From positions 11,338,846 through 11,402,845 of the forward strand of contig CM018041.1 in NCBI GenBank assembly GCA_008638375.1: a stretch of DNA of 64,000 bases, written 5' to 3'. Each line of letters opens with the position of its first letter. Positions within the stretch are counted from its first letter, which is position 1. Origin of the DNA: Nyssa sinensis (taxonomy: Eukaryota > Streptophyta > Magnoliopsida > Cornales > Nyssaceae). This document shows, piece by piece, positions 1-14,400 of this stretch. The notes beneath the pieces are model-generated. The model did not search any database. It saw only the letters and a program-made list of their open reading frames with translations, and was not told the origin of the DNA. The translations under genes and the position numbers were made by a program.

Positions 1-595
1 AGGATATTGCAGGTATAGTTCTAAGGAACAGTCTAATTCTTTGATGGTGGAAGAGAAAGCTCAAAGGCAGGGGCTGAAAGGGGACCTTGGTTGGATTTTG
101 AAGGTTGAAGAAATCTCATCTAGGCAAAAGTCTAGAGCCCTATGGTTGAAGGAGCGGGACAAGAATACAAGATTCTTCCATAGGGTTGCCAACCGGTGCT
201 GCATGTGCAAGAAGGAAGAGGAGACAATTGACTATCTTCTTATTTATTGCAGTATGCCGAGGGTGGTAATGCCAGCTTCTATTCAGTATGTGGCCAGGTG
301 AGGAAGGAGGTTAGGAGTGCTTGGAGGATGGCTTCCCTTTGCTTAGTTTGGTGCTTATGGAGGGAGAGGAATAGAAGAATATTTGAAGGGAAAGAGCAGT
401 CCGTTTTGGTTTTAAAGATAACTTTTTATGCTTATTATGCTTTTGGGTGAAAGAGGAAAACACTATGTACTTAGATTATTTTATAGATTTCTTAGGGGAT
501 CTGAGGCTGTAATTATTGTTATCAGTCCCCTCTTTGGTATTATGGGTCACCCCCCCCTTAGATATATACTATACTTTTACTGATAAGCAAAAGGA
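1..595 (+). mobile_element. L1 LINE, internally deleted 3' fragment
   Basis: Reading along + gives the linker that follows the endonuclease in plant L1 ORF2 (EEISSRQKSRALWLKERDKN, about 105-170). Close to position 197 it joins directly to the C-terminal zf-RVT knuckle (RCCMCKKEEETIDYLLIYC) and then the [18 protein letters not shown] motif (about 340-390). The whole reverse transcriptase core is missing, so this copy is internally deleted. The 3' UTR follows (cccctctttggtat... with a C-rich stretch at 550-558) and the tail is near 580-595. The 5' side is outside the window, so the target duplication cannot be seen. It lies upstream of the first visible SET-gene exon and is probably in an intron of that gene. 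Confidence 0.8.
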
Positions 596-988
596 GATGA
601 TTTACATTATTACTGTACAAAGTGCACTCAAGACAAAGTGTACCGAACGAGAAACACTGAGGAAACTTGAAATAATATTATTCCCTCATTTCCTTTATAC
701 ATTGAAATCAGCATTGAGACAACCTCTCTGATTGTGATGCTTTTACTTGCACAAATGGCCACAGCCTATCATTTGCAGTTGATGCTCTTCTGTTTATTGT
801 CTACCAGAGTCATCTATTTTAGGTCAACAATGTTCCCTATTCTTTGTTAATAAACCAATTTTTTATACTTGCATAGCAATCTTATCGCAATAGTTGAATG
901 CATATGTGATAAAATAGGTTGTAAGCCTTTTTGAAGGACACAAGTTCCTATGGAATGTTCATCATGGCCACTGTTTGAATCTTTTTAG

Positions 989-3900
989 ATATTCTGGAGT
1001 GAAGAGGAATTGGAGATGATACGACAAAGCTCAGTATATCAGGAAACAATTAAACAAAAGGCTCATATTGAAAAGGAATTTTTGGCTGCTAAACCAGTAA
1101 GTAGTTATTGTGTTTCCTGTTGGTTCACAAGCTTATTTTCTTTTTTCTACTTCTTGTCTCCAACTGGGGGCGCCTACTAAGGTTTAGAAGTTGTTGGATA
1201 TGTGTTGCAATTCATGTAACATTCTTTCTACCAACTCCATTTCTGATTTTTATACTAATAAACTAGACTGACTTGATCCATCAGGGGGTGACTTGTAAGA
1301 TGGCAGTGTAATAGTTTCTTACTGTTTTTCCAGTGGTCATCATGTTTGCTTTCATTTTTAAGACATGTAAGGTTTTGCAAGAATATTTAACCTTAAGCAA
1401 GTATTTGATGTTTAAGGAGAGTGGTAATAGACCAATTATCTTAAGAGTATTTTAGCATTCTGATTTACAACTGCATTGTCCCTTTGAATAATGAGCTATT
1501 ATTGCCAGAGAATAAAACTTTAAGATCATTAGACAAATCAGTCTTGAAATGCTTAGCTACTAAAAATGTTCCAGAATAAAATGTAAGTGGTATAAGCCAA
1601 AAAAATTTACATTCATAGTCAAGCTTCAACTCATTTTCTTTAGTGAAAGTAAAATCAAAATACACAAAAATATTTCAAAAATATTTTGGTTTTAAAATCT
1701 GTAATTACTTTAACAAAATGACCTTGCAAAGTTCAATGGGTTTTTAATTCTTTATCTAGATAACCAACAAACTCTGGCTTGGTTGGTATCTCCTCCACCT
1801 CCCCATACAAGAGGTTGAGGGTTCAAGTCCCCTTAAAGGGCAACGTGTGTGTGATTTACCTGTAAAATAAAAATAAAAATTTCTTTATCTAGATAAGTGT
1901 GGTGGCACCATATTGTACCTGTTATAATGAAGGGAATGCAGTTAAACAGGACCTTCAGAGGCGTTGAGCAACAAAATGTCAAACAGATACGGTTTTCTGA
2001 TTGAATAACTTTGTTTTCGTGTAGGTTTGCAAAGGGAGTGAGTTTCCTGACATTCTGAAAGTGCAATACCCTTTCCGTCCTTCTATGTTCTCAACTCATT
2101 TATATTGTCCTATCTTAGGTATTAGGGGTTGGTAACACAAATCTTGTTCCAGCATTTTATTTTTCTGTTGAGTGTTTCCACAAGTACCATGTCTAAACCT
2201 AATCTAACCATGCTTAACCTTATCTGGTCATATGGGAAAGGCTATGAAGTACAAGCATTTTCCTACTAGAAACTACTCTTTTACACTCAAATATTTCCAA
2301 AATATCCCCCACCATCTCTTCTAGTTCTCAATGTAGTCAATCAACCAAATCAACTAAATACACATTTAGAACACTGTTACATATCTAAAATTCAGTGCTT
2401 CTAGAATATTTCGTCTTGGTGAATTTACACATAATACAATATGATCTACTCTACATGCATTTGGAGACTTTCAAACACTTCGTCATTTTTACAAGCCTTG
2501 TCTTTTGATTTCAGGCTCTTGATCATTTCCCTGAAATTTTTGAAGATATCACATTTAAGGACTTTAGGCATGCATATGCCAGTAGGTACAAAATTTTATC
2601 TATCAATATATATATATATATATATATTAATTATGCCTTTAGTACAAATCTTCTTTTGGATGTATCTACTAAATATGATTTTTTAATCTGTCTGTGAGTG
2701 TATTTTTCGACTACTCTACTTTATTGAATGTCATACCATTTAATTCCCATGTTTGAACCATAGAGCTTATGTCTACATCTTGTGTGGATAGTTAAATTTT
2801 TCATAGGCTTATGTTTAAAATTTTCTCATGTGGTTCAAACATTGCCATGAGCTTATGTTAACATGCAAGAGAGTAGCAAGCAAATGATGTTTACCTCTGA
2901 GAGCTGTTAGCTTGATTGTTTTCCCATACTCTTCCGAAAGGAAGAGGTACCTGTTTTAAGTCCCAATTGGAACACGAGTTTGTGTTACTTAACAAAAAAT
3001 TCAACCAAATGATATTTAGATTATCTTAATGTAGTATCAAGAATTGGCCATGTAGTTGTGTTAGCAAATAGTTTTTATGAGCTTAATTATACTTTATGAT
3101 TCACTTTTATGGTGTAACTAGAGATTTTAGTATTTCTTGTTGCAGTCTTGTCGTTCCATAGATCATTATATGTGTGTGGACAACTTATCTTTGTGGAGTC
3201 AATTGTAAATTTCAAAAGTTGAAGTTGTTTTATATGCAAATTTACTTGCAGGTTTGCTTAAAAAAGCATCGCATTTCCGGTTTGTAGATTTACATGACTA
3301 TCGATTTGTGAATAAAATTAAATAGAAGTATATGTTATTGTTAAAGCAATTCAACTTGAGTTGCTTCAAAACTTCATATGCTCCAAAACTAAAAAGAAAA
3401 GATCAAATATATGTTGAGTTCTAAATTACCAACTTTTTAATACCATATGCATCTTGAGGAGGTAAATAAAATTTCCAAATCAAACATGATTTTATTGATA
3501 ATGTCTACTGTAGTTTAATTTTATTGATAATGTTTAGTTTTTTATTTTTCTTTTTCCCCCCTCTTTCCTATTGAAGAAATATTTGCAGCAGTGAATATAA
3601 TTATCCTTTAATAGCCAAAGCTGTTTAGAATAGTGGTAAGTGTTAGCATGACATATGAATGCAGGGGTGAGGTTAGGGGTTCGGCTTTTATCATTCAAAA
3701 TAAAAAAGGAAAAATAAAAGAGAATTATCATTATGTTTTTTGCTGCAAGGAATTTATCTTTAGTAAATTTACTTATATAAAGGGGTTGAAGGAGAAGTAT
3801 GGAAAACCTATGCTGTTCGATGGAAGTTGGAAAACATTTATGAAATTGAAGATGAGAAGGTACAATGTTGCTATGGAAATATGTGATTTCCTAGATGGGG

Positions 3901-6900
3901 GGAGTTGAGAATTGTTTTTTAGTAAAAAAACCTTAATCTTTGTTATAATGGAAGTACAAAACATAAGTGCATGTTTGTTATGTTAATGGGCTGCAATGGA
4001 TTAGAGAAACTTTTTTTTTTTTTTTTTTCCGGATAAGTAAGACACATCCCATTACTGACTCAAACCTCAACCTCCTCCTTGAGAGGTAGAGGAGATACCA
4101 AGCTAACACTCGGTGTTATTATTATTATTATTATTATTTTGTTGGGCGGGGGGTTATGCGTCCTTTAAGTCCAACCCTGCCCCCACACCTTTTGGGATTG
4201 CACACTATTGACTTGGTAAACCTTTAGCAAAGTCTGTTAGAGAAATCTCATTGAGGTAAAAATGTAGGAAAAAACTATATAGTTGTGAATATTGGTTATG
4301 TGGAAAGCTTGTAGCTTTAGGGTCTTATAGGTAGAATAAAGGTGAGGGGATAAATTAAGGTTGAAATTGGCTCAATTTCAAAATTTATTGGTTGCAAGGT
4401 TGTGCTAGAAATCCTGATAGCGACCATTTTAGTGTTTTAGGTGTTAATAAAGGCTAATTGGTTGGGGACGGGTTAGGATTGGTTATGGCTTTCTATGGTT
4501 GGATTTTGGGGCAACAATAAAGTTCTGAATAGTAACTCAAGAATACTAATTTAAGAAAATAAGAGAAAGAGAAGAAGAGGAGGTGGGGGTGGAGGTGGAA
4601 GAATCTAGGAATCTCTCTTAAAATGCTTAGATTCAGTCTCGCAAGGGTTATTCAAAATTACACAAACACAATCTGAAATTCTCATAATTCAACTTTTATA
4701 GAACAGAAATATTATATGGCTCGTTATAGGTTTCCTTGCGTTCCTATTCTTGTTGGGATTATGACCCAAAAATAAGGGCAAGCCCAATGCAAGAGGCTCC
4801 CACCACTGCAGGGTCTGGAAAGGATTAAATATACGCAGCCTTATCCTTGCAAGCAGAGAGGCTATTTTAGCGACTATGACTCTAAAATTAAAAAAGAAAA
4901 AAGGAAATTTAAAGTAATAAAGAATATTCTAAGCTATTTAGGACTCTAAATAAAACTTAAATAATAAACTTGATAAAAAAAATAAGACCCGTGAATCACA
5001 ATTCCAGCTCATGTCCAACAAATTTGAAATTACCAAAATACCATTGACTCATAAAACACAATAAAACAAAAACAAAAACAAAGATGATCAACAGTGTACT
5101 AATTTAAAATAAACATTTTTTTTTGATAAGTAAGAAATTATATATATAGTTGTCCAAGAAGGACAACAAGGGCAAAAAAACCCCCAAAGATTACATCTGT
5201 CATACATCTATTCTTAAAGAACCCAAAAAATCTACAAAAGAAAAGGCATTTACAGGAAAGGCCTCTTTGACCCAAAAAAATAACAATCGCAAAAAGGTAT
5301 CTTTAAAATAAGGAGTTGAGAGCTCTCGGTCTTCAAAAACACGATTGTTTCTTTCTCTCCATAGGCACCACAACAGACAAATTGGAGCTAATCTCCAAAT
5401 TTTCCTAGTCTCTTTAAGAAGATTGCACCCTGCCCAAGCCAACATAAGATCTTTGACAGAGCTTGGCATAGCCCAAGAGAAGCCAAACAATCCTAAAACG
5501 AGATTCCAACAGCTCCAAGAGTGATGACAGTGGATGAGAACATGATTCACCCTTTCCTTATCCTTCTTACAAAGATAGCATCTGCTGGCTAATGAAAAAC
5601 CTCTTTTCTTCAAATTATCAGCAGTGGAGATGGCGTGCCAAGAAGCTTCCCAAACAAAAAAAGAAGCTTTAGGGGGGGGGGGCTTTTGAGTGCCAAATAA
5701 GCTTCTAAGGAAAAAGGGGGGTTACTGAGTCGCACATGCTCTTGTAGAAGGAGCTAACAGAAAAGGACTTCTTGTCCGGCATCCAAACCCTCTTATCCTC
5801 CATGCCACCCCTAACCCGGGTCTTGTTGATGTGACGGAGGAAAGAGCTCACCTCTTCAAGTTCCCAGTCATGAAAGTCCCTCCTGAAACAAGGAGACCAT
5901 GTAAACTGATTCCCAATACTCTCCATACAGTCACTGACTCAAGCCGTCTTGTCGCAGGCTAAACTGTAAACCACGGGAAATTTCACCTTCAGCGCCTCAT
6001 CCCCAATCCAAACATCGTCCCAGAATTTCACCCTGGTGCCTGTCCCAATAACAAAGCAACATCTGTCTTTAAGCTCCACCAGTCGCCTCTAATGTAACCC
6101 CAAAGACCACAGCCCTTTGGGCCCTCCACCTCTCCTGAACATCACCCCCCATTTTCACACCCGTACTTGGAAACAATTATCTCCTTCCAAAGCATCCTAT
6201 CACTCTCTCCAAATTTCCATAACCATTTACCAAGAAGGGCTTTATTAAAAATTCTTAAGTCCTTCACCCCTAAACCGCCGAGAGACACAGGTTTCTTGAT
6301 TTTCTCCCAAGCAACTAGATGAAGCTTCCTACGGCCATCATCATGGCCCCATAAGAAATCACGCTGAAGCTTTTCCAATCTTCTGCTAACTGTCTTTGGA
6401 ACAGAGAAAAGGGACATGAAATAAGTGGGGAGATTCGCCAAGGAACTTTTAAGCAGAGTGAGCCTGCCTCCCTTAGAAAGGAGTTGGCCTTTCCACCCTG
6501 CAAGCTTACTTTGAAACCTGTTCACCACCGGATTCCCTATACCCCAATAGATCTCGCCGTGGCTCCCAACGGAAGACCCAAGTAAACCAGAGGGAGATGG
6601 GCCACCTTGCAACCCAAAGCACTAGCTAACATGTCCATATCCTGCACCTGCCCTACTGGAGAAATGCTACTCTTGGCAAGATTGATCCGCAGGCCTGAAA
6701 CCGCTTCAAAACACACTAAAATGCATCGGACAAAACGAAGCTTGACGAACTGAGGGGCCACAGAAAACGATGGTGTCATCCGCAAACAAAAGATGGGAAA
6801 TGGAAGCACCTCCATTCCCCCTGACCCCCACCTAGAACCCTTTGATGAGACCAACTTCCTCAGCATGGGACATAAAACAACTCAAAACCTCCATAGCAAT

Positions 6901-9550
6901 CACGAAGAGAAAGGGAGATAAGGGATCCCCCTGTCTCAGTCCCCTAGAAGAACGGAAAACCCGGAGGGGGATCCATTCACAAGGACTGAAAACGAGACTG
7001 TGGAAATACATGACTGAATCCATCTCCTCCATTTGACCCCAAAGCCCATCTTGGCGAACATACCCATCAGGAAACTCCAGTTAACATGGTCGAAGGCTTT
7101 TTCAATATCTAGCTTGCACACCAGCCCTTTTGTCTTTTGTTTCAGCCTAGAATCGATGCATTCGTTAGCTATAAGGGCCGCGTCTAGGATTTGACGACCG
7201 TCCACAAAAGCGTTTTGGCTGGGAGAAATGATGGAGCCCATAACCTTTTTAAGCCGTAAGGAAAGAACCTTTGCAATCAGCTTATAGACACTGCTCACTA
7301 AACTGATAGGGTGGAAGTCCTTGATGCTACTAGCTCCCTCCTTCTTAGGAATGAGGACTATGAAAGAGGCATTAAGACTTCGTTCAAAACCCCCCTCCCT
7401 ATGGAAGTACCCAAAGACTGCCATAACATCCTCTTTCAACACGTCCCAGCAGGATTTGAAGAAGGCCATAGTGAACCCGTCTGGGCCTGAAGCTTTATCT
7501 CCATTGCATGCCGCCAAAGCTCTTACCACTTCATCTTCCGAGAAAGGGGTTTCCAAATTCAAGGAATCATCACCATTCAGACTATTTAGAATAATATCTT
7601 CCACCCCGGGCCTCCAACTGCAAGGCTCTGTGTAAAGACTAGAGTAGTACTCAGCAATTCCACTTCTGATAGGCTCCTCCTCGGTGATGACCTGGTCATT
7701 AATAACTATAGAGGAGATTTTATTGTTTCTGTAGTGAGAAGAGGCGATTCTATGAAAAAATTTGGTGTTACGGTCACCCTCCTTGAGCTAAATGGCACGA
7801 GATTTCTGTCTCCATGAAATTTCCTCCAGATTGAGAACCTGACCAATTTGACCCTTTAGGCCATCTCTTTCTATCCTTTGCTCATTCGTGAGAGGACCCT
7901 GTTGTTCTTCCTTGTCAAGATCCATAAGCTTTTGCAGCAAAGACTGCTTCCTCTCCTGAATAGAACCAAACACCTCGCGATTCCATTTTTTGAGATCTTC
8001 TTTAAGGAGTTTCAACTTTTTGGCAATGCAAAAGCTTGGAGTCCCAGCCACGACATAAGAGTTCCACCAATTACGCACCAAATCCACAAAGCCTTCATAT
8101 TCTAACCACATATTTTCAAATCTGAAAGGGCTTTTTCTAGCACTAAATCCCCCACAGTGAAGCATGATGGGGTGGTGATCAGAGCAAGGCCGGGGAAGAC
8201 ATTTCTGGGAGATGCCTGGGAAAACATCCTCCCAATTAGACGACACCAAAAATCTATCCAGACGAGACATAACCCAGGGATTGCCCCCCCTAGACCAAGT
8301 GTAACACCCTCCCTCCATAGGCAGATCGACAAGGCTTTGAGAATTGATGTACTCATTAAAATTTCTCATAGCCAAGGTCAATCTTCCTCTCCCTGATCTT
8401 TCATCTGGGCTCCGCACAACATTGAAGTCCCCCCCAAGGCACCAAGGGACATTCCAGGAGGAGATTGACGCCTGTAATTCATTCCAAAACAAACTTCTAG
8501 CACCATCCACCACTGGTCCATAAACCCCACAAAACCCCCAGACCAAGGAACTGGAAATCAAACTGAACTTACACGAGATAGAGAACAACCCCCCTTTGTG
8601 CTCCAAACAATTTAACAGCCGGGAATCCCAAGCCACTAGGATACCACCCTGCAGTGCCCTGAGCGTCCAGAGCAGTTCACCTGACCCATCTCGAGCCCCA
8701 AATAGAGCGAAGAACACGCCTCGAGATACTCTCCATTTTGGATTCCTGAAGGCAGATGACAGCAGGCCTCCATTCCTGAAGAAGACCTTTAATAACTGCA
8801 CGCTTATCCGGATCATTTAACCCTCTCACGTTCCAAGAAAGAATTTTTAAATTCATAAAAACAAAGAGGATTAAAATCTGTGAATGCCTTCCACCAAGGC
8901 CTCAGTCGGTTTGCTGCCCCCATAGTTAACCGTGCATGACAGCTCCTTCATCATTCTTTTCATCCGTTTCACTGACTTATCTTCCTTTTCTTTCTCTGTA
9001 CTGCCACTACTGGAACAGCACTAATTTAAAATAAACATAGACAAAGACTTAAAATAAACTCAAAACTTGATTACAAATTTCCTAAATCATGCTCCATGTG
9101 ATACTTCTGATTGATACTCCTGCTTTGTCCCTTTTCTTGGTAGTATTCCCTGCGTTATTTTTCCCCATATTTGAGAAAACTCGAACTCAAGGTTTGTAAG
9201 GTTAAAGTATGATAAACTACGAGTAACAAATTTCCATTTTTTGAGGCTTGAAATCTTATAGTTGATTTGATATGAGTGTTACCTTTGTAAGCAACAAGAT
9301 GCTAAGCATGCATGAGATTTCTTAAGAAAACAAATATAGTGAGACCACCACTATGCTGAGCAAAAGGACAAACAATAAAAGGACCGAACGAATGAAAAAT
9401 TGTTATAGCCATGTGGATAAGAAGGAAAAAAAAAAAGAGAAGAAGAAAAGGAAATCTCTTGAGGTACAATAAAGGAAAAAGGAACATGATTTCTATTGTG
9501 GGAACAGACATAGGAACTAGCATATGGATGAACAAAAGCAGAGTGATCAC

Positions 9551-9585
<35 letters not shown>

Positions 9586-11459
9586 TTACTGCTGCAAGTA
9601 TGTCAAGAGTAGCCGGACCAGGAAAGGGCAGTAGTTGTGATTGGATAAAAAATAAAAGAAGGATAGGAAAACAAAACTGAGGAAAGATATTGCTGAGGAA
9701 CCAGGAAAAGACACCCACGTGAATCATGGATCCATATATCAAAAAACACATATGGAATTTCAAACAAAAGTAATAAAATTTGTTTTGGGCTTTGAAGATT
9801 TGTCCAAAATAAATTTAACTTTGCATCTGGTGAAATGCATAGTTTTATCATCTTAATTCTCTGATTATGCATTTCTAGTAGTTGCATGGATTTGATCTGT
9901 TTACCTTTTTGGAATTTTGATGAGTTCATCCGCTTCATCGTTGACATTTCAGTTGAATCTCGGGCATGGAAAAGCACAAAGGGCGTATCCCTGGTGAACT
10001 TTTATAATTATCTTTTGGAATTATTACTTTAGTATTTGTTCTTGATTTAAATATTCTTAATTGTTAAAATATTTTATAGATTCCATTTGCAGATTTTCTA
10101 AATCATGATGGTGTTTCTGAGACAGTATTATTGAGTGATGAAGACAAAGAACTCTCAGAGGTTCTCCCCCACTTTTTTTCATCTGCCCTCTTATGTTTAG
10201 CTAAGTTGTTTTTTTTATTTTTTTTATTTGTGTGTTTGGTTTATTGTTGGTTTTGTTATAGTTAATTGAAACTTTCCAGCAGGATTCCACACTTTAGCTT
10301 GTTTTCTGTTGTCATCAAAGCCAATGTTCAGTTTTTTAGCTGATTTTTCAAGTATTTTTCTTAAGAAATGCATTTTTATGCCTGAGGTAAGTTTGACTTC
10401 GAATATGAAGAATTGACTATATTATGATCCCAAAAGTCATGCAATCTTACAAAGTTACTCATAAAATATACTTCTGGACTAAGTTTGTGCTATTATGTTT
10501 TCATCAGATCTAGTCTAGTTGAAGGAGTATTTTTTAAAAATAAAATAAAATTTGGGTTGCCAGATGGGCTAAAGTCCATTTCGGTGAGTTCAGTTGTTGC
10601 TTTGTTTTTTCCATTACTTTCATGATCTCTCAAATCTTTCATTGTCTTGCTGAATCTGTTCTCTTTTCTCGACCTTGGTTTGAATCAAGGAGTCGAACTG
10701 TGAGAACCATCAACTAGGGGTGGTTATCCCATAAGTCATGCAATGCGTTTGACTTTGAATATGAAGAATTGACTATATTATGATCCAATAAGTCCTGCAA
10801 CCTTAAAACGTTATCCATAATATGGATAACTTTTTAAGATTGCACGACTTATGGGATCATAAATATACTTCTGGACTAAGTTTGTGCTGTTTTGTTTTCA
10901 ACGGATCTAGTCTGGTTGAAGGAATTTTTTATTTAAAAATAATTTTGGGTTGTGTGGATGGGCTAAAGTCCATTTCACTTATTGCTTTGTTTTTTCCATC
11001 ACTTCTGTGATCTCTCCAGATATATATCCTTATCTTGTTGAATCTGTTATCTTTTCTCAACCTTGTTTGGAACCGAGCAGTTGAACTGTTAGAAACATCA
11101 AATAGGGATGTTTATAGTAGTTTTTTTTTTTAGTCCCAGTATTTGAATCAACTGGTAGATATATGATAAACTTGTGGCTGGACATGTATTACCAATGAAT
11201 GTTGAACCAAAAAAAGGTTGTTGTGCACAAGGCTTCCACAACCGGTAGGATCTGGGAGAGGTGGATGGACCTATCTTGTTAAATTGCAATAAATTATTTT
11301 GCATTTTTTTATCAATAAATCATAGTTTTCATTGTTGTGTTTGATCCTTCCCCCCCCCCCCCCCCCCAAAAAAAAACCAAAAAAAAAAAAACTTATGTAG
11401 CTTATGATGAATAGGTGTGTAACGTGGTACATTTTGTAATCTAGGGAATCAACCAAACT

Positions 11460-11490
<31 letters not shown>

Positions 11491-14400
11491 GACACACACA
11501 TTATATCAAGCACTCATTAAGTGGGATATCTAATCTACCTCTTGTGCTCTTATTTCATCAATACAAGTTATCTTCTTCGTTGATTAAAAAAAAAAAAAAA
11601 AGGTGGGATATCTAATCTGTTCAATCTGTGAAGTGATGACCTGCTTTCATTTGGAGTCCTGTCTAAGTTTGAATGAATTATCTACATCTATATTTCTCTT
11701 CTTTTTTATTGTTGCAAGTTGGTTCCCTATGTGTCTGTTGACCCAATTCCTTGGGTGGGCATCTGGTGTTTTCTGTTTGACTTCACTTTATACCATCTTA
11801 GTTTCCTTTATAGCATTTTTTTTATAGGTAAATGGCCCTTGGGGTGGGCTTTATAGCATGTTATTTTATTCTTACACTGGGAATTTGTTTTCCTACCAGC
11901 ATTGTGCAATTATATGCCCTTTCATGGACATAACCGCAATTTATATTTTTCTGTGCAGGTTATTGCTGATCGTAATTATGCTCCTGGTGATCAGGTCTGA
12001 TGAAACTTTAATAGAATGATTTATCTTCTTGTATTTAAATTATAATACTTTTGAGAAATTATTTTTTAATTCTCAACTCAACAAAGCCTTTATCCCAATT
12101 ATTTAGGGTCGGCTACACGATTCTTCTTTCTTCTTGCTTCTCTATTTAAGACCATTTCCTAAGTTGGACTACACATTGTCACATCTTTTTTAGCTACCTC
12201 CACCAAAGTTAATTTTGGTCACCCCCGCCCCGGAGCATGACCCTTAATATGAGCCATATCGCTATTCTTTACTGGTGCATTTACTAGTTTTCATTGTACA
12301 TGGCCATACCACTTTAACCGGTTTTCTCTCATTTATCTCCTATAGGTGCTACTCCTACCATCTTACTAATGTGTTCATTTTTAATTCTATATTTTCTTGT
12401 CTTACTGTACATCCATCTCGACATCCTCATTTCAGCTATATTTGGTAATTCTCCATGTGTTAAATATCAAGTTATTTGTTGGTTTTGTTTGTGATGGAAA
12501 TTTGTAATCTGAATCTGAATATGATAATTTTACCTTAATGCTACTTATTTAGCAATGCCTTGGTCATCTCTTTCGAATCTGGCGGATTTATGCTATAGTT
12601 TCCTTCCATATGACCAGTCAATTTCTACCTCTGTTACTTCCTTGCTAATTGAAGCTTCTTCAAATGATATTTTTTTTTTCCATTATCAAATCAATTTTTT
12701 AGTATGATTGTCCATGCTGCTTCTGATGTTACAAATCCTTTTAACAATCTCTTGTGAGGCTGTATAGTGTATACCGTAGTTTTATATTCGGAGTTTTTTT
12801 GAGTTATGATTTTAACATGCACACAACTTTTGATCAGGTTCTGATAAGATACGGAAAATTTTCCAATGCTGCTCTTCTGTTGGACTTTGGGTTTACACTT
12901 CCTTACAACATTTATGATGAGGTTAGTCTCGGGTTTCAAATCGAAAAGGTGTAACATGGTACATTTCATACACACATAATGTATTGTTTGTGACAATGTT
13001 ACTCCTTCAATTTGGTAATTTTTTGACATTTTTGTTAAAATAATATAGTGTATAAAATGGGCATAGTATCCAATGTACTGGGTGCAAATTCCCTTGAAAT
13101 TTTTAATGCATGTCAGAATCAATTTAATGCCTCAAATCTGTACATGCAAGTGGCAACATATTTCTGTTGTGGCTGAGGTCAATGGATTGCAGATACAAAG
13201 CAGTGGTTGGATGGATTTTTCCTTATTATCTGTAAATGTAATTCTAGTAAACGCCATGATTGCAACAATAGATTTCAGGGTTTACCTTCGTGGCCTTTCT
13301 TTGTTTCTGTCAAATGTACTGTATTTTCTACTTCTTTTTTCTCCATTGTTGGTATGTTGTTCAATTTCTCAAATTCGATATTCTGCAACTAATTGAATTT
13401 TATTTTATTTTTGTCTAAATGTTTGTTTATCTATTCCAATTCGTGGCTTTACCTTTCTATAAATGACTTGAGTTCCTCTCAGGTCCAGATTCAGTTCAAC
13501 ATACCTCATCATGACTACCTGCGCACAAAGAAGTTGGAACTTCTGCAGAGACATTGCACACCAATCATTAAAGATTTCAACAGCTTCAGCTCTTCTTGGG
13601 ATTCTTTCATTGTCAAGTTGGTACTGATTCATGGATTTTGATCACTTATACATGGATGTCATTGAATGTTAATCCAATTGTGCATCTTGAACTGAAACGT
13701 GAAGGAAAAATATAATGAAGTTAAAAAATTAAAAGGATTAGGGGGAAAGTTAAGTTCTATAAAAAATTAGAGTTATTGTGGATCTAAAGAGAGTTCTGAA
13801 ATATTATCCTGGCTGACCTAATTGATGTGGTTTATATCAAATATTCTTCTCTTGGTAGCGGATTATCCTATCTACAAAAGGGAGGGTAATATAGAAAAGG
13901 TGTTCTGATCAGTATGCTTTGATGCATTACCGAAACTTGCTTGCAGATTAGTTGGACAGTGGCCATGGCCTCATGCTATCACAAATGAGTAAAGACTTAA
14001 CAAACAAGCTTTAATTTTTCGAGTATAAAATGAAGGAAGTGAACCGGAAAAGGAGTAATCAGAAGCTTGTGGTAGATCTTAAGTGGGGCAGGGATGGCTT
14101 TGTTATCTGAATGAAAAGGGATCCAGTTTGGATGGGGTCCTGCTTCAAACACAATTTAAGAAGTAGGCAATCAGTACCAGCTGACGACTGGTTTTAAGGC
14201 AATATTAAGCTGAAATAACCTGTCTTAGAGGGGTTTAGCTGAAAAGCAAGCACCTCTAAGTAAACAAAAGGGCTAACACTTGTCTATTGTTTAGGATACG
14301 AGGACGTTGTATATTAGCCTTGTGGCTAGGATTTTTTTTTTTTTTTGGGGGGGGGGGGGGGTGGTTAGAGTCGTAACTTGGAAAGTTCTTGTCAGTTTTA

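Noticed and set aside
2609..2630. TATA-like run downstream of SET exon 2
   Set aside because: It is a (TA)n microsatellite inside an intron, with no promoter context.
9302..9977. Long - strand frames opposite SET exon 3
   Set aside because: They overlap a (GA)n tract and purine-rich DNA and read as low-complexity Leu/Ser/Phe text. The + strand exon 9,953-9,993 explains the conserved part.
12691..13122. 143-codon - strand frame
   Set aside because: It lies opposite the SET exon 12,838-12,921, whose + strand translation matches the family. The - strand text matches nothing known.
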